Origin: Opitutaceae bacterium
GTDB taxonomy: Bacteria > Verrucomicrobiota > Verrucomicrobiia > Opitutales > Opitutaceae
Direction: 5' to 3'
Length of the DNA: 21,120 bases
NCBI GenBank assembly: GCA_005786775.1
Contig: SYDD01000257.1
Coordinates: 1-21,120, forward strand
The notes beneath the pieces were generated by a model, which did no database searches, was not told the DNA's origin, and saw only the letters and a list, made by a program, of their open reading frames with translations. Positions 6,865 to 13,696 of this stretch are shown piece after piece (positions within the stretch are counted from its first letter, which is position 1; the number at the start of each line of letters is the position of its first letter). Position numbers and translations under genes: made by a program.

Positions 6865-8418
6865 ATGAGATCCCCGCTCCTTCTTGTTTTTGCGCTCCTG
6901 ACCCTAGCCGCGCCTGTCCTTCGCGCCCAACTGCGGCTCCCCGCGATCATCAGCGACGGGATGGTCCTGCAGCAGCGGCAGGCCAACCCGATCTGGGGCT
7001 GGGACGCCCCGGGTACCGCCGTCACGGTCTCCTTCGCTGGCCAGACGCACCTTGCCACCGCCGGCGCCGATGGACGCTGGACCGTCCGCCTCGCGCCGCT
7101 GGCCGCCAGCGCGGAGCCGCGCTCGATTGCCATTGCCGGTTCAAGCCAGCGCACGCTCAGGGATGTGCTGGTCGGCGAGGTCTGGATGTGCTCCGGGCAG
7201 TCCAACATGCAGTGGTCGCTATCCCAGTCGTACCACGGAGATCTGGAGGCTTTGGCCACCGACCTGCCGCAGGTGCGCTTGATCTCCGTGCCCCAGGTCG
7301 GCACGCAGGAGTTGCAGTCCGATTTCAAGGGAAAGTGGGAAGCCGCTTCGCCCGCGAGTACGCCGTCGTTCAGCGCGGTCGGCCTGCTCTTTGGTCGTTA
7401 CCTGCATCAGGTCCTGAAGGTTCCGGTGGGCTTGATCGACAATGCGTGGGGCGGTTCCGCGGCCGAAGCCTGGGTGCGTCGCTCCGCGCTTGAGTCAGAT
7501 TCCCGCTTCACGGCCCTCATGGCCGGCTCGCGCCAGCGGGAGGCGGGCCTGCTTTCCCCTGAAGGCCGCGCGGCCTTCGAGGCCTCTGTACAGAAACATC
7601 GCGAGGACGCGGCGAAGGCCAAGGCGGCCAAAAAGGCCGCCCCCCGTGCACCGCAGGACTGGCTCACCGGGAATGCCCGCCCCGGCAATATCTTCGCAGG
7701 GGTGGTGCATCCGACGCTCGGCTACGGGATGAAAGGCGTGATCTGGTACCAAGGCGAATCCAATGCCGGTCGCGCGCACGAATACGCCACCCTTTTCCCG
7801 TTCATGATTGAGCAATGGCGCAAGGAGTGGGGCCAGGGTGACTTCCCCTTCTACTGGGTGCAGCTAGCGGACTTCCGGGACGAGAAGCCCAGCCCCAGCG
7901 AAAGCGACTGGGCAGAGCTGCGCGAAGCACAGACCAAGGCCCAGCGCCTGCCGAATACCGGCCAGGCGGTCATTATCGATGTGGGCGAAGGCCGTGACAT
8001 TCATCCCCGCAACAAGCAGGAGGTCGCCGCACGCCTCGCTCGGATCGCCCTCGCGCGGGACTACGGCCGGACGCTGCCGCACCGCAGTCCGGAATTTCGA
8101 TCGGCTCAGTTCGGGGGTGGCAAAGCCGTCGTCTCGCTCGACACGTTCGGCAGCTCGCTGCGTGCGTTCGACGTCGCGGAGGTCCGCGGCTTCGCGCTCT
8201 GCGGCGAGGACCGTGTTTGGCACTGGGCCACCGGGAAGATCCTTGGTTCGGACCGAATCGAGGTCTCCAGCACGCAGGTGCCTACCCCCGTGGCCGTCCG
8301 GTACGCTTGGGCCGACAACCCGGTTTGTAACCTTTACTCGGCGGATGGTTTGCCCGCGACGCCCTTTCGCTCGGACAACTTCCCGCTCACGACGGCGCCC
8401 AAGCCGGCCACGAAATAG
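6865..8418 (+). CDS. Sialate O-acetylesterase-type SGNH esterase, secreted
   Basis: A 517-residue SGNH-fold carbohydrate acetylesterase, likely removing O-acetyl groups from sialic acid or another glycan. The first 22 residues are a classical Sec signal peptide (a short MRSP, a long Leu/Val/Ala core, and a likely cut near LRAQ). A beta-sandwich segment LPAIISDGMVLQQ opens the mature protein. The catalytic core shows MCSGQSNMQW with nucleophile S113, GVIWYQGESNAG (the Gly/Asn oxyanion blocks), FYWVQLADFR, and D378-x-H380 in GRDIHPRNK. All catalytic residues are present. A Lys/Ala-rich patch (about 245-262, KAKAAKKAAPRAP) interrupts the core between the S113 and QGESN blocks and may be a surface insertion. 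The ATG at 6865 immediately precedes the signal peptide; upstream in-frame codons do not look coding. There is no clear Shine-Dalgarno sequence. The NamZ gene follows after 6 bases, pointing to co-transcription. Confidence 0.93.
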   Translation: MRSPLLLVFALLTLAAPVLRAQLRLPAIISDGMVLQQRQANPIWGWDAPGTAVTVSFAGQTHLATAGADGRWTVRLAPLAASAEPRSIAIAGSSQRTLRDVLVGEVWMCSGQSNMQWSLSQSYHGDLEALATDLPQVRLISVPQVGTQELQSDFKGKWEAASPASTPSFSAVGLLFGRYLHQVLKVPVGLIDNAWGGSAAEAWVRRSALESDSRFTALMAGSRQREAGLLSPEGRAAFEASVQKHREDAAKAKAAKKAAPRAPQDWLTGNARPGNIFAGVVHPTLGYGMKGVIWYQGESNAGRAHEYATLFPFMIEQWRKEWGQGDFPFYWVQLADFRDEKPSPSESDWAELREAQTKAQRLPNTGQAVIIDVGEGRDIHPRNKQEVAARLARIALARDYGRTLPHRSPEFRSAQFGGGKAVVSLDTFGSSLRAFDVAEVRGFALCGEDRVWHWATGKILGSDRIEVSSTQVPTPVAVRYAWADNPVCNLYSADGLPATPFRSDNFPLTTAPKPATK

Positions 8419-8424
8419 CCGTCC

Positions 8425-9642
8425 GTGAAGCCCGGGATCGAGGTCCTGCTAGAATCCCGTCTCGACCTCCTACGCGGCCGAAGAGTGGGGTTAATCACCA
8501 ACCCCACCGCCGTCGATGCGCGCCTGCGCTCCTCGGCGGAGCTCCTCCGCGCGCATTCGGAGGTGGATCTCGTCGCGCTTTATGGTCCCGAGCATGGCGT
8601 GCGCGGGGACGCCCAAGCCGGGGAATACGTCCCGTTTTACCGCGATTCCCAGCTTGGGCTCCCGGTATTCAGTCTCTACGGCGAAACGCAGCGACCGCCC
8701 GTCGACATGCTCACCCGCATCGACGCCTACATGCGGGAGTACGACACCCGCCACGAGGGTAAGACGGTAGAGCCCCGGATGCTGGATTCGATCGAGGTGC
8801 TGGTCTTCGATCTGCAGGACGTTGGCACCCGTGTTTACACCTATGTCGCGACCATGGCCTATGCGATGCAGGCCGCGGCGGAGGCGGGCATCCCCTTCGT
8901 GGTGCTCGACCGGCCGAACCCGATTAACGGTATCGCCATGGAGGGTCCGGTCCTTCGCTTTCCGGAGTATAGCTCCTTCATCGGCTTGTATCCCGTGCCC
9001 CTGCGCCACGGTTTGACCGCCGGCGAGTTGGCTCGTCTGTTCAATGGACGTTTCCTGCCCCGGCCCGCCGACCTGCAGGTTGTGCCGATGGCGGGCTGGC
9101 GCCGCGGGGACTGGTTCGAATCCACCGGGCTGCCTTGGGTTATGCCTTCGCCGAATCTTCCCTCCGTGGATGCTGCGGTGGTTTACCCGGGGCAGGTAAT
9201 GCTGGAGGGCACTACGCTCTCCGAGGGCCGGGGCACGACTCGCCCCTTCGAGCTGTGCGGCGCACCTTGGCTGGACGGCCACGTGCTGGCGCACGCCTTG
9301 AACGCCGTGAACCTTCCTGGCGTGCGATTCCGCGAGGCGTGGTTCACGCCCACCTTCTCGAAATTCGCCGGCCAGCGATGCGGGGGCGTCCAGCTGCACG
9401 TGGGGGACCGCGAGGCCTTCCGCCCGGTCCTGACCACTATCACGCTGCTCGCGGAGGTGAAACGGCTCGGCGGGGACCAACTGGAGTTCCACGCGGATTA
9501 CTTCGACCGGGTCCTTGGTCACCCGCGGGTTCGCGAGGGGGTGCGGTCGGGCGTGCCCGTGGCTACGCTGGCGGACGAATGGGGCGCAGAGCTGCGCGCC
9601 TTCGCCCAGCTCCGCAACGAGTATCTACTCTACGACGTCTGA
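8425..9642 (+). CDS. namZ: NamZ-family exo-beta-N-acetylmuramidase (DUF1343, GH171)
   Basis: A 405-residue DUF1343 protein. The Bacillus subtilis member YbbC/NamZ removes terminal MurNAc from peptidoglycan fragments, and the family is now GH171. Family hallmarks are RVGLITNPTAVD (20-31), LVALYGPEHGVRGDAQAGE (49-67, with the conserved E56 in the catalytic pocket), VLVFDLQDVGTRVYTY, VLDRPNPING, MPSPNLPS and LSEGRGTTRPFELCGAPW. It starts with GTG six bases after the esterase stop, and no signal peptide is present, so the protein should be cytosolic unlike the secreted B. subtilis enzyme. That would fit hydrolysis of imported muropeptide sugars. The gene converges on the E1/rhodanese gene with a 12-base gap. 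The family assignment is firm; the symbol and activity are by homology. Confidence 0.9.
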   Translation: MKPGIEVLLESRLDLLRGRRVGLITNPTAVDARLRSSAELLRAHSEVDLVALYGPEHGVRGDAQAGEYVPFYRDSQLGLPVFSLYGETQRPPVDMLTRIDAYMREYDTRHEGKTVEPRMLDSIEVLVFDLQDVGTRVYTYVATMAYAMQAAAEAGIPFVVLDRPNPINGIAMEGPVLRFPEYSSFIGLYPVPLRHGLTAGELARLFNGRFLPRPADLQVVPMAGWRRGDWFESTGLPWVMPSPNLPSVDAAVVYPGQVMLEGTTLSEGRGTTRPFELCGAPWLDGHVLAHALNAVNLPGVRFREAWFTPTFSKFAGQRCGGVQLHVGDREAFRPVLTTITLLAEVKRLGGDQLEFHADYFDRVLGHPRVREGVRSGVPVATLADEWGAELRAFAQLRNEYLLYDV

Positions 9643-9654
9643 GGGCGCCAAAGC

Positions 9655-10821
9655 TCAGTAGCGAACGAGGGACGGATCAAGTTCGGCGGCCCAGGCCTCG
9701 ATGCCGCCGGCGATGTTGCTCACCGCCGGGAACCCCTGCTGCCGCAGGTATTGGGTGACGTGCAGGCTGCGGCTACCGTGGTGGCAGAGGATCAGCAGGT
9801 GCTGGTCGCGCGGCAGCTCGGCGAGCCGCTCGGGAATCCGACGCATCGGAATGTGCTCCGCGCCTTGTAGCCGACAGATTTCCAGCTCGTGGGGCTCGCG
9901 GACGTCGATGATGCGGGCTGGGGCCGGGCCTTGTCGGACTAAGTCGCGCGCGGCCGAGACGGAAATCTGAAGAGGGAAGGGCTCGGGCATAAAGGTGGAA
10001 GATGGGCTGGCGCAGGCCGGTGCGTAACGCTCTGGATCTAGTTTGCGGATGACTGGGGTTATGCCGCAGACGGCACAGTCTGGATCGCGCGCGAGGCTCA
10101 GGATCTGGAAACGCTGGGCGAGAGCGTCGTGTGCCAGCAAGCGCCCGCGCAATGGTTCTCCGGCGCCCGTGACCAGCTTGATCGCCTCGAGCGCCTGTAG
10201 GCTGCCGATCACGCCGCAGAGTGCGCCCATGACACCGGCTTCGCCGCACGAGGGCACGGCGCCGACCGGGGGCGGCTGCGGGAAGAGGCAGCGGTAACAC
10301 GGCCCGCCCCGGGCCGGATCGAACACGCTCAGCTGCCCGTCGAAGCGGAAAACGTTGCCGTGCACCAGCGGGCGCCCGGTGATTACCGCGGCATCGTTAT
10401 TGAGGTAGCGGCTGGCGAAGGTGTCCGTCCCGTCCACGATCACGTCGTAGGCGGAAAACAGACTGAGCGCGGTGTCGGGCTGGACCCCTTCCGGGTGGGC
10501 TTGGAGCCTGATTCCCGGGTTCACCGCGCGCAGCCGGCGGAGCGCCGAGTCCACCTTGGGCTCGCCGACGTCGGCGTCCCCGTGGAGGAGCTGGCGTTGG
10601 AGATTGTGTCTTTCAACCCGGTCGAAATCGGCGATCCCGAGCGTGCCGACGCCCGCGGCGGCGAGGTAGAGCGCCGCCGGACTACCGAGGCCGCCGGCGC
10701 CTACGACCAAAATTCGGGCCTCCGCAAGCTTGCGCTGACCTTCGACGCCGATCTCCGCCAAGGACAGATGCCGGCCGTACCGTGCGAGATCGGACGGGGA
10801 TAGCGCGGGCGGCGGTGTCAT
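9655..10821 (-). CDS. MoeB/ThiF-type E1-like adenylyltransferase fused to rhodanese domain (MoeZ/MOCS3-like)
   Basis: A 388-residue two-domain protein that would adenylate the C-terminus of a ubiquitin-like sulfur carrier (MoaD, ThiS or similar) and transfer sulfur to it. The N-terminal E1 domain (about 10-255) has RYGRHLSL, the nucleotide loop VGAGGLGSPAA (40-50), D130-G-T-D-T, the zinc pairs C175/C178 (CYRC) and C249/C252 (CAVC), and a conserved PSCGEAGVMG with C192. The C-terminal rhodanese (about 285-385) has IIDVREPHE and the active loop C346-HHGSR-S, so persulfide chemistry is intact. This is the architecture of MoeZ and eukaryotic MOCS3/Uba4. No carrier protein or molybdopterin, thiamine or cysteine-synthesis gene lies in the window, so the partner is unknown. 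It starts with ATG, has a weak ribosome-binding site, and is divergent from ruvX. Confidence 0.93.
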   Translation of the reverse strand: MTPPPALSPSDLARYGRHLSLAEIGVEGQRKLAEARILVVGAGGLGSPAALYLAAAGVGTLGIADFDRVERHNLQRQLLHGDADVGEPKVDSALRRLRAVNPGIRLQAHPEGVQPDTALSLFSAYDVIVDGTDTFASRYLNNDAAVITGRPLVHGNVFRFDGQLSVFDPARGGPCYRCLFPQPPPVGAVPSCGEAGVMGALCGVIGSLQALEAIKLVTGAGEPLRGRLLAHDALAQRFQILSLARDPDCAVCGITPVIRKLDPERYAPACASPSSTFMPEPFPLQISVSAARDLVRQGPAPARIIDVREPHELEICRLQGAEHIPMRRIPERLAELPRDQHLLILCHHGSRSLHVTQYLRQQGFPAVSNIAGGIEAWAAELDPSLVRY

Positions 10822-10898
10822 CCGTGCTACGCAAGGGTGATGCGCGCGCGCCGCAAATGAAATTGCGCCGTTGGGGAGCTGGCGCCGGAATTCAGGCG
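10822..10898. promoter_or_regulatory. Divergent intergenic region, E1/rhodanese gene versus ruvX
   Basis: These 77 bases lie between two divergent starts and should hold the promoter of the ruvX-to-folC gene string on one side and of the E1/rhodanese gene on the other. I see no convincing -35/-10 pair or operator symmetry. An in-frame ATG at 10857 could extend RuvX by 14 residues, but the conserved protein start favours 10899. Confidence 0.3.
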
Positions 10899-11342
10899 AT
10901 GCGCTTTCTCGGGATTGACTACGGCACCCGCCGGATCGGCCTCAGCTACGGGGACGAACTGGGGGTGGCGACGCCGTTGCCGGCCATCGTAGACGCGGAT
11001 CCCGCTCGCCGCTGGGAGGCGCTGCTGGCGCTCGCTCGTCAGCGGGGCATCCGTGAGCTGGTCGTTGGGCATCCCTTGAACATGGACGACTCTGCGGGAC
11101 CGAAGGCGAAGGAGGCTGAGGCCTTCGCAGCCCGGCTGGCCGCCACACTCGGTTGCCCGGTCCACCTCATCGATGAGCGCCTGACCAGCCACGAAGCCGA
11201 GGCGTCCCTTCCGCCTTCCCGGCGGCGTGCGGTCCGGGCCAGCGGGGTCGTCGATTCGCGGGCGGCAACGCTAATCCTCCAAGATTACCTCGACCAGAGG
11301 TTTCCGCCACCGGTCGACGCGGGGGAAGGGGAGGAAGCGTGA
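10899..11342 (+). CDS. ruvX: YqgF/RuvX family putative Holliday junction resolvase / pre-16S rRNA nuclease
   Basis: A 147-residue RNase H-fold nuclease. The family is annotated as a Holliday junction resolvase and, in E. coli, YqgF is implicated in 16S rRNA 5' maturation; the sequence cannot tell which activity dominates here. Conserved blocks are FLGIDYGTRRIGLS (3-16, catalytic D7), LVVGHPLNMDDS (54-65), HLIDERLTSHEA (89-100, with E93) and VVDSRAATLILQDYL (117-131, with D119). All three acidic residues are present. The ATG at 10899 gives the canonical MRFLGIDYG start. It is the first gene of a tight string: its TGA overlaps the GTG of truA by four bases, so the two should be translationally coupled. 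Confidence 0.93.
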   Translation: MRFLGIDYGTRRIGLSYGDELGVATPLPAIVDADPARRWEALLALARQRGIRELVVGHPLNMDDSAGPKAKEAEAFAARLAATLGCPVHLIDERLTSHEAEASLPPSRRRAVRASGVVDSRAATLILQDYLDQRFPPPVDAGEGEEA

Positions 11343-12076
11343 GCACGCGCTGGCGGGCGGTCTGCGCCTACGATGGCGGCCCTTTCTCGGGATGGCAGAG
11401 CCAGATGGGCGGCAACGCAATTCAGGACGTGATCGAGGCGCGGCTGGCCGCGATCTTCAAGGGTCCGATCCGGATCCACGGCAGCGGGCGTACCGACGCG
11501 GGGGTCCACGCCCGGGGCCAGGTGTTTCATTTCGATGCCGATTGGCCTCATGGCAGCGTCCGCCTGCTCGCGGCGCTCCGCAGCGAGTTGTCGCCCGCGA
11601 TCCAGATCCGCTCCGTCCACCGGGCAGCTTCCGACTTCCACGCCCGTTTTTCGGTCCGCGCCAAGCGTTATGTGTATCACCTTCACCTTGGGGATGCGGA
11701 CCCCTTCTCGCGCCCGTTTTGTTGGTCGGTTTTCCGGCCGCTAGATCTCGATGCGATGCGGGCCGCGGCCGCGGTGCTGCACGGTCGGCACGACTTCCGC
11801 GCCTTTACCGCGCTTAATGGCCCGGCTCGTGAGGACACGGTGCGCGAGTTGACCCGGCTCGACGTGCTGCGGCGCGGCCGGCGCGTACGGATCATCGCCG
11901 AGGCGCCGGGTTTCCTCTACAAAATGGTGCGTAGTCTAACCGGGGTGCTCGTGGCGGTTGGGGAGGGGAGGCTGACCCCGACCGCGGTGGGCGCTATGCT
12001 CGACAACGGCCGGCGCACCCCTGCCATCCAGACGGCGCCTCCGGAGGGCCTTTTTCTTGAACGCGTATGGTATTGA
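11339..12076 (+). CDS. truA: tRNA pseudouridine(38-40) synthase
   Basis: TruA converts uridines 38, 39 and 40 of the anticodon arm to pseudouridine. The 245-residue protein has the N-terminal strand AVCAYDGGPFSGWQSQ (7-22), the catalytic motif GSGRTDAGVHA with nucleophile D53, the FHARFSVRAKRYVY block, the LHGRHDFRAFTA block, and GFLYKMVRSLTGVLVAVGEG near the C-terminus. Nothing is missing. The GTG start overlaps the ruvX stop as GTGA and is preceded by a strong purine-rich GGGGAAGGGGAGGA, one of the few clear Shine-Dalgarno sequences in the window. Its 3' end overlaps comF by ten bases. Confidence 0.96.
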   Translation: MSTRWRAVCAYDGGPFSGWQSQMGGNAIQDVIEARLAAIFKGPIRIHGSGRTDAGVHARGQVFHFDADWPHGSVRLLAALRSELSPAIQIRSVHRAASDFHARFSVRAKRYVYHLHLGDADPFSRPFCWSVFRPLDLDAMRAAAAVLHGRHDFRAFTALNGPAREDTVRELTRLDVLRRGRRVRIIAEAPGFLYKMVRSLTGVLVAVGEGRLTPTAVGAMLDNGRRTPAIQTAPPEGLFLERVWY

Positions 12077-12828
12077 GCGCCATTCAGCCACGTCTCCAGC
12101 ATTGGGGGCGCCGGGTGGCCGCGGTGGTGTTTCCGCCCCACTGCGTCCACTGCGGCGGACTGGTGGAACCCGCGGAAACGCCGGCCGGCTTCCGACATCT
12201 TTGTTTGCCTTGCCAAGCCGCTGTGAGGTGGGTGCAGCCGCCCCATTGCTCGGCGTGCGGGCATCCCTTCCACGGCATGGTCGAGGGGGAACGGGAATGC
12301 CCCCGCTGCGTCGGCCTCGAGCCGGCTTTCGGGGAGGCGCGCACTGCGAGCCTGTTTTCGGGGCCCGTGCGGTCGCTGGTGATCGGCCTAAAGTACCACC
12401 ACGACCTGCACCTGCTCGCCGATTGCGCCGCGCTTTTCCGGGGCGCTTCTCATTTGCTGGACCACGTGCGGGGGGCACGGCTGGTACCGGTACCCCTCCA
12501 TGCGCGCAAGCGGCGCGAACGCGGCTACAATCAGTCCGAGCTCCTCGCCATTGAACTCGCCCGGGTGGCCGGCGGGGAGACGACGGTCGAATCACTCCTG
12601 ACTCGCCGAATCGATACGTCGACGCAGACCGCATTCGATCGGGAGCGGAGGCGGGCCAACCTGAAGAATGCCTTTGCACTCGCCCCCGCGGCCACGCTAG
12701 CGTCCCGAGTCCGATATGTTTTGGTCGACGATGTATTCACCACCGGTTCCACGGTTAACGCCTGTGCCCGCGTGCTCCGCGATGCCGGCGTGGTACGTGT
12801 GGATGTAGCCACCCTCGCTCACGGCTGA
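12067..12828 (+). CDS. ComF family phosphoribosyltransferase-like protein with four CxxC pairs
   Basis: A 253-residue ComF/GntX-type protein. In naturally competent bacteria ComF helps convert imported DNA for transformation; elsewhere its role is unclear. The N-terminal half carries four CxxC pairs (C26/C29, C46/C49, C61/C64, C78/C81), likely binding zinc. The C-terminal phosphoribosyltransferase fold has LVPVPLHARKRRERGYNQSE (the ComF signature, about 139-158) and the PRPP loop VLVDDVFTTGSTV (218-230). The ATG at 12067 lies inside the end of truA, which indicates coupling. accD follows ten bases later. No other competence gene is in the window, so transformation is only a possibility. The intact zinc sites contrast with the zinc-free AccD next door. 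Confidence 0.92.
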   Translation: MVLSAIQPRLQHWGRRVAAVVFPPHCVHCGGLVEPAETPAGFRHLCLPCQAAVRWVQPPHCSACGHPFHGMVEGERECPRCVGLEPAFGEARTASLFSGPVRSLVIGLKYHHDLHLLADCAALFRGASHLLDHVRGARLVPVPLHARKRRERGYNQSELLAIELARVAGGETTVESLLTRRIDTSTQTAFDRERRRANLKNAFALAPAATLASRVRYVLVDDVFTTGSTVNACARVLRDAGVVRVDVATLAHG

Positions 12829-12838
12829 ATTCCCTCCT

Positions 12839-13696
12839 ATGCACTTCGACAAGCCGACGTACACCGTGCGGAAGGTACGGAAGAAGGACATCCCGAAGGG
12901 ACTCTACACCAAGGACCCTAGTTCTGGCGATATTCTCTTCAACAAGGAGTTGGAGGATAATCAGATGGTCTCTCCCAAGAGCGGCCATCACTTTCCCTTG
13001 GGCGCCCGCGCGCGAATCGCGCACCTCTTCGACCCAGACTCCTTTGTCGAGTGTGATGCCGCGATCCGCTCCAGCGACCCACTTAAGTTCGTCGACTCGC
13101 AGCCCTATCCGGAGCGCATTCGTCGATACGAGAAGGAGAGTGGCCTGACGGAGGCCGTGGTCAGCGGCACGGGCCGGATCGAGGGTCTTGAAGTGTCGGT
13201 GGCGGTGATGGACTTCCGGTTCTGCGGCGGCGCGATGGGAGCGGCGGCCGGGGAAAAGATCACGCGGGCGATCGAGCTCGCGCGGACCCGCGGCCTCCCA
13301 TGCATTATTTTCAGCGCCTCTGGCGGCGCTCGAATGCAAGAGGGCATTTACTCCCTGATGCAGATGGCTAAGACCAGTGCCGCCCTCGGCCGACTCGCCG
13401 AAGCCGGCTTACCCTTTATTTCTGTCCTCACCCATCCCACGATGGGTGGCGTCACCGCCAGCTTCGCGACGCTCGGTGACGTGATCCTAGCCGAACCCGG
13501 GGCGCTGGTCGGCTTCGCCGGGGCACGCGTGATCAAGGATACCACCAAACAGACGCTGCCGGCCGGGTTCCAGACTTCGGAATTCCTCCTGAAGCACGGG
13601 TTGATCGACCAGATCGTACCCCGCCTAGAGCTGCGCGGCCGACTCCACTCGCTGCTGACGGCCCTCCACGCGCGCCGGCGGCTGACGGCGCGGTGA
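12839..13696 (+). CDS. accD: Acetyl-CoA carboxylase carboxyltransferase subunit beta, zinc ligands lost
   Basis: AccD pairs with AccA to transfer carboxyl from biotin to acetyl-CoA, giving malonyl-CoA for fatty-acid synthesis. The 285-residue protein has the expected N-terminus (KKDIPKGLYTK) and a crotonase-fold core with the biotin/CoA signatures SGTGRIEG, AVMDFRFCGGAMG, IFSASGGARMQEG, LTHPTMGGVTASFA and EPGALVGFAGARVI. What is odd is the zinc ribbon: the family pattern TKCPSCG ... CPKCGHHF reads TKDPSSG ... SPKSGHHF here, so the four zinc ligands are D26, S29, S45 and S48. Spacing and flanks are unchanged, which argues for real loss and not a frameshift. The ATG lies ten bases after comF; its leader contains CCTCCT, the anti-Shine-Dalgarno sequence itself, with no usable ribosome-binding site. 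The stop overlaps folC as GTGA. accA is not in the window. Confidence 0.95.
   Translation: MHFDKPTYTVRKVRKKDIPKGLYTKDPSSGDILFNKELEDNQMVSPKSGHHFPLGARARIAHLFDPDSFVECDAAIRSSDPLKFVDSQPYPERIRRYEKESGLTEAVVSGTGRIEGLEVSVAVMDFRFCGGAMGAAAGEKITRAIELARTRGLPCIIFSASGGARMQEGIYSLMQMAKTSAALGRLAEAGLPFISVLTHPTMGGVTASFATLGDVILAEPGALVGFAGARVIKDTTKQTLPAGFQTSEFLLKHGLIDQIVPRLELRGRLHSLLTALHARRRLTAR

Noticed and set aside
6825..7328. N-terminal extension of the amidohydrolase frame to 523 codons
   Set aside because: The extension is antisense to the esterase signal peptide and catalytic region and would bury the Tat signal far inside the protein.
8491..9522. 343-codon frame antisense to namZ
   Set aside because: Same reason: namZ has conserved motifs throughout, and the antisense product resembles nothing.
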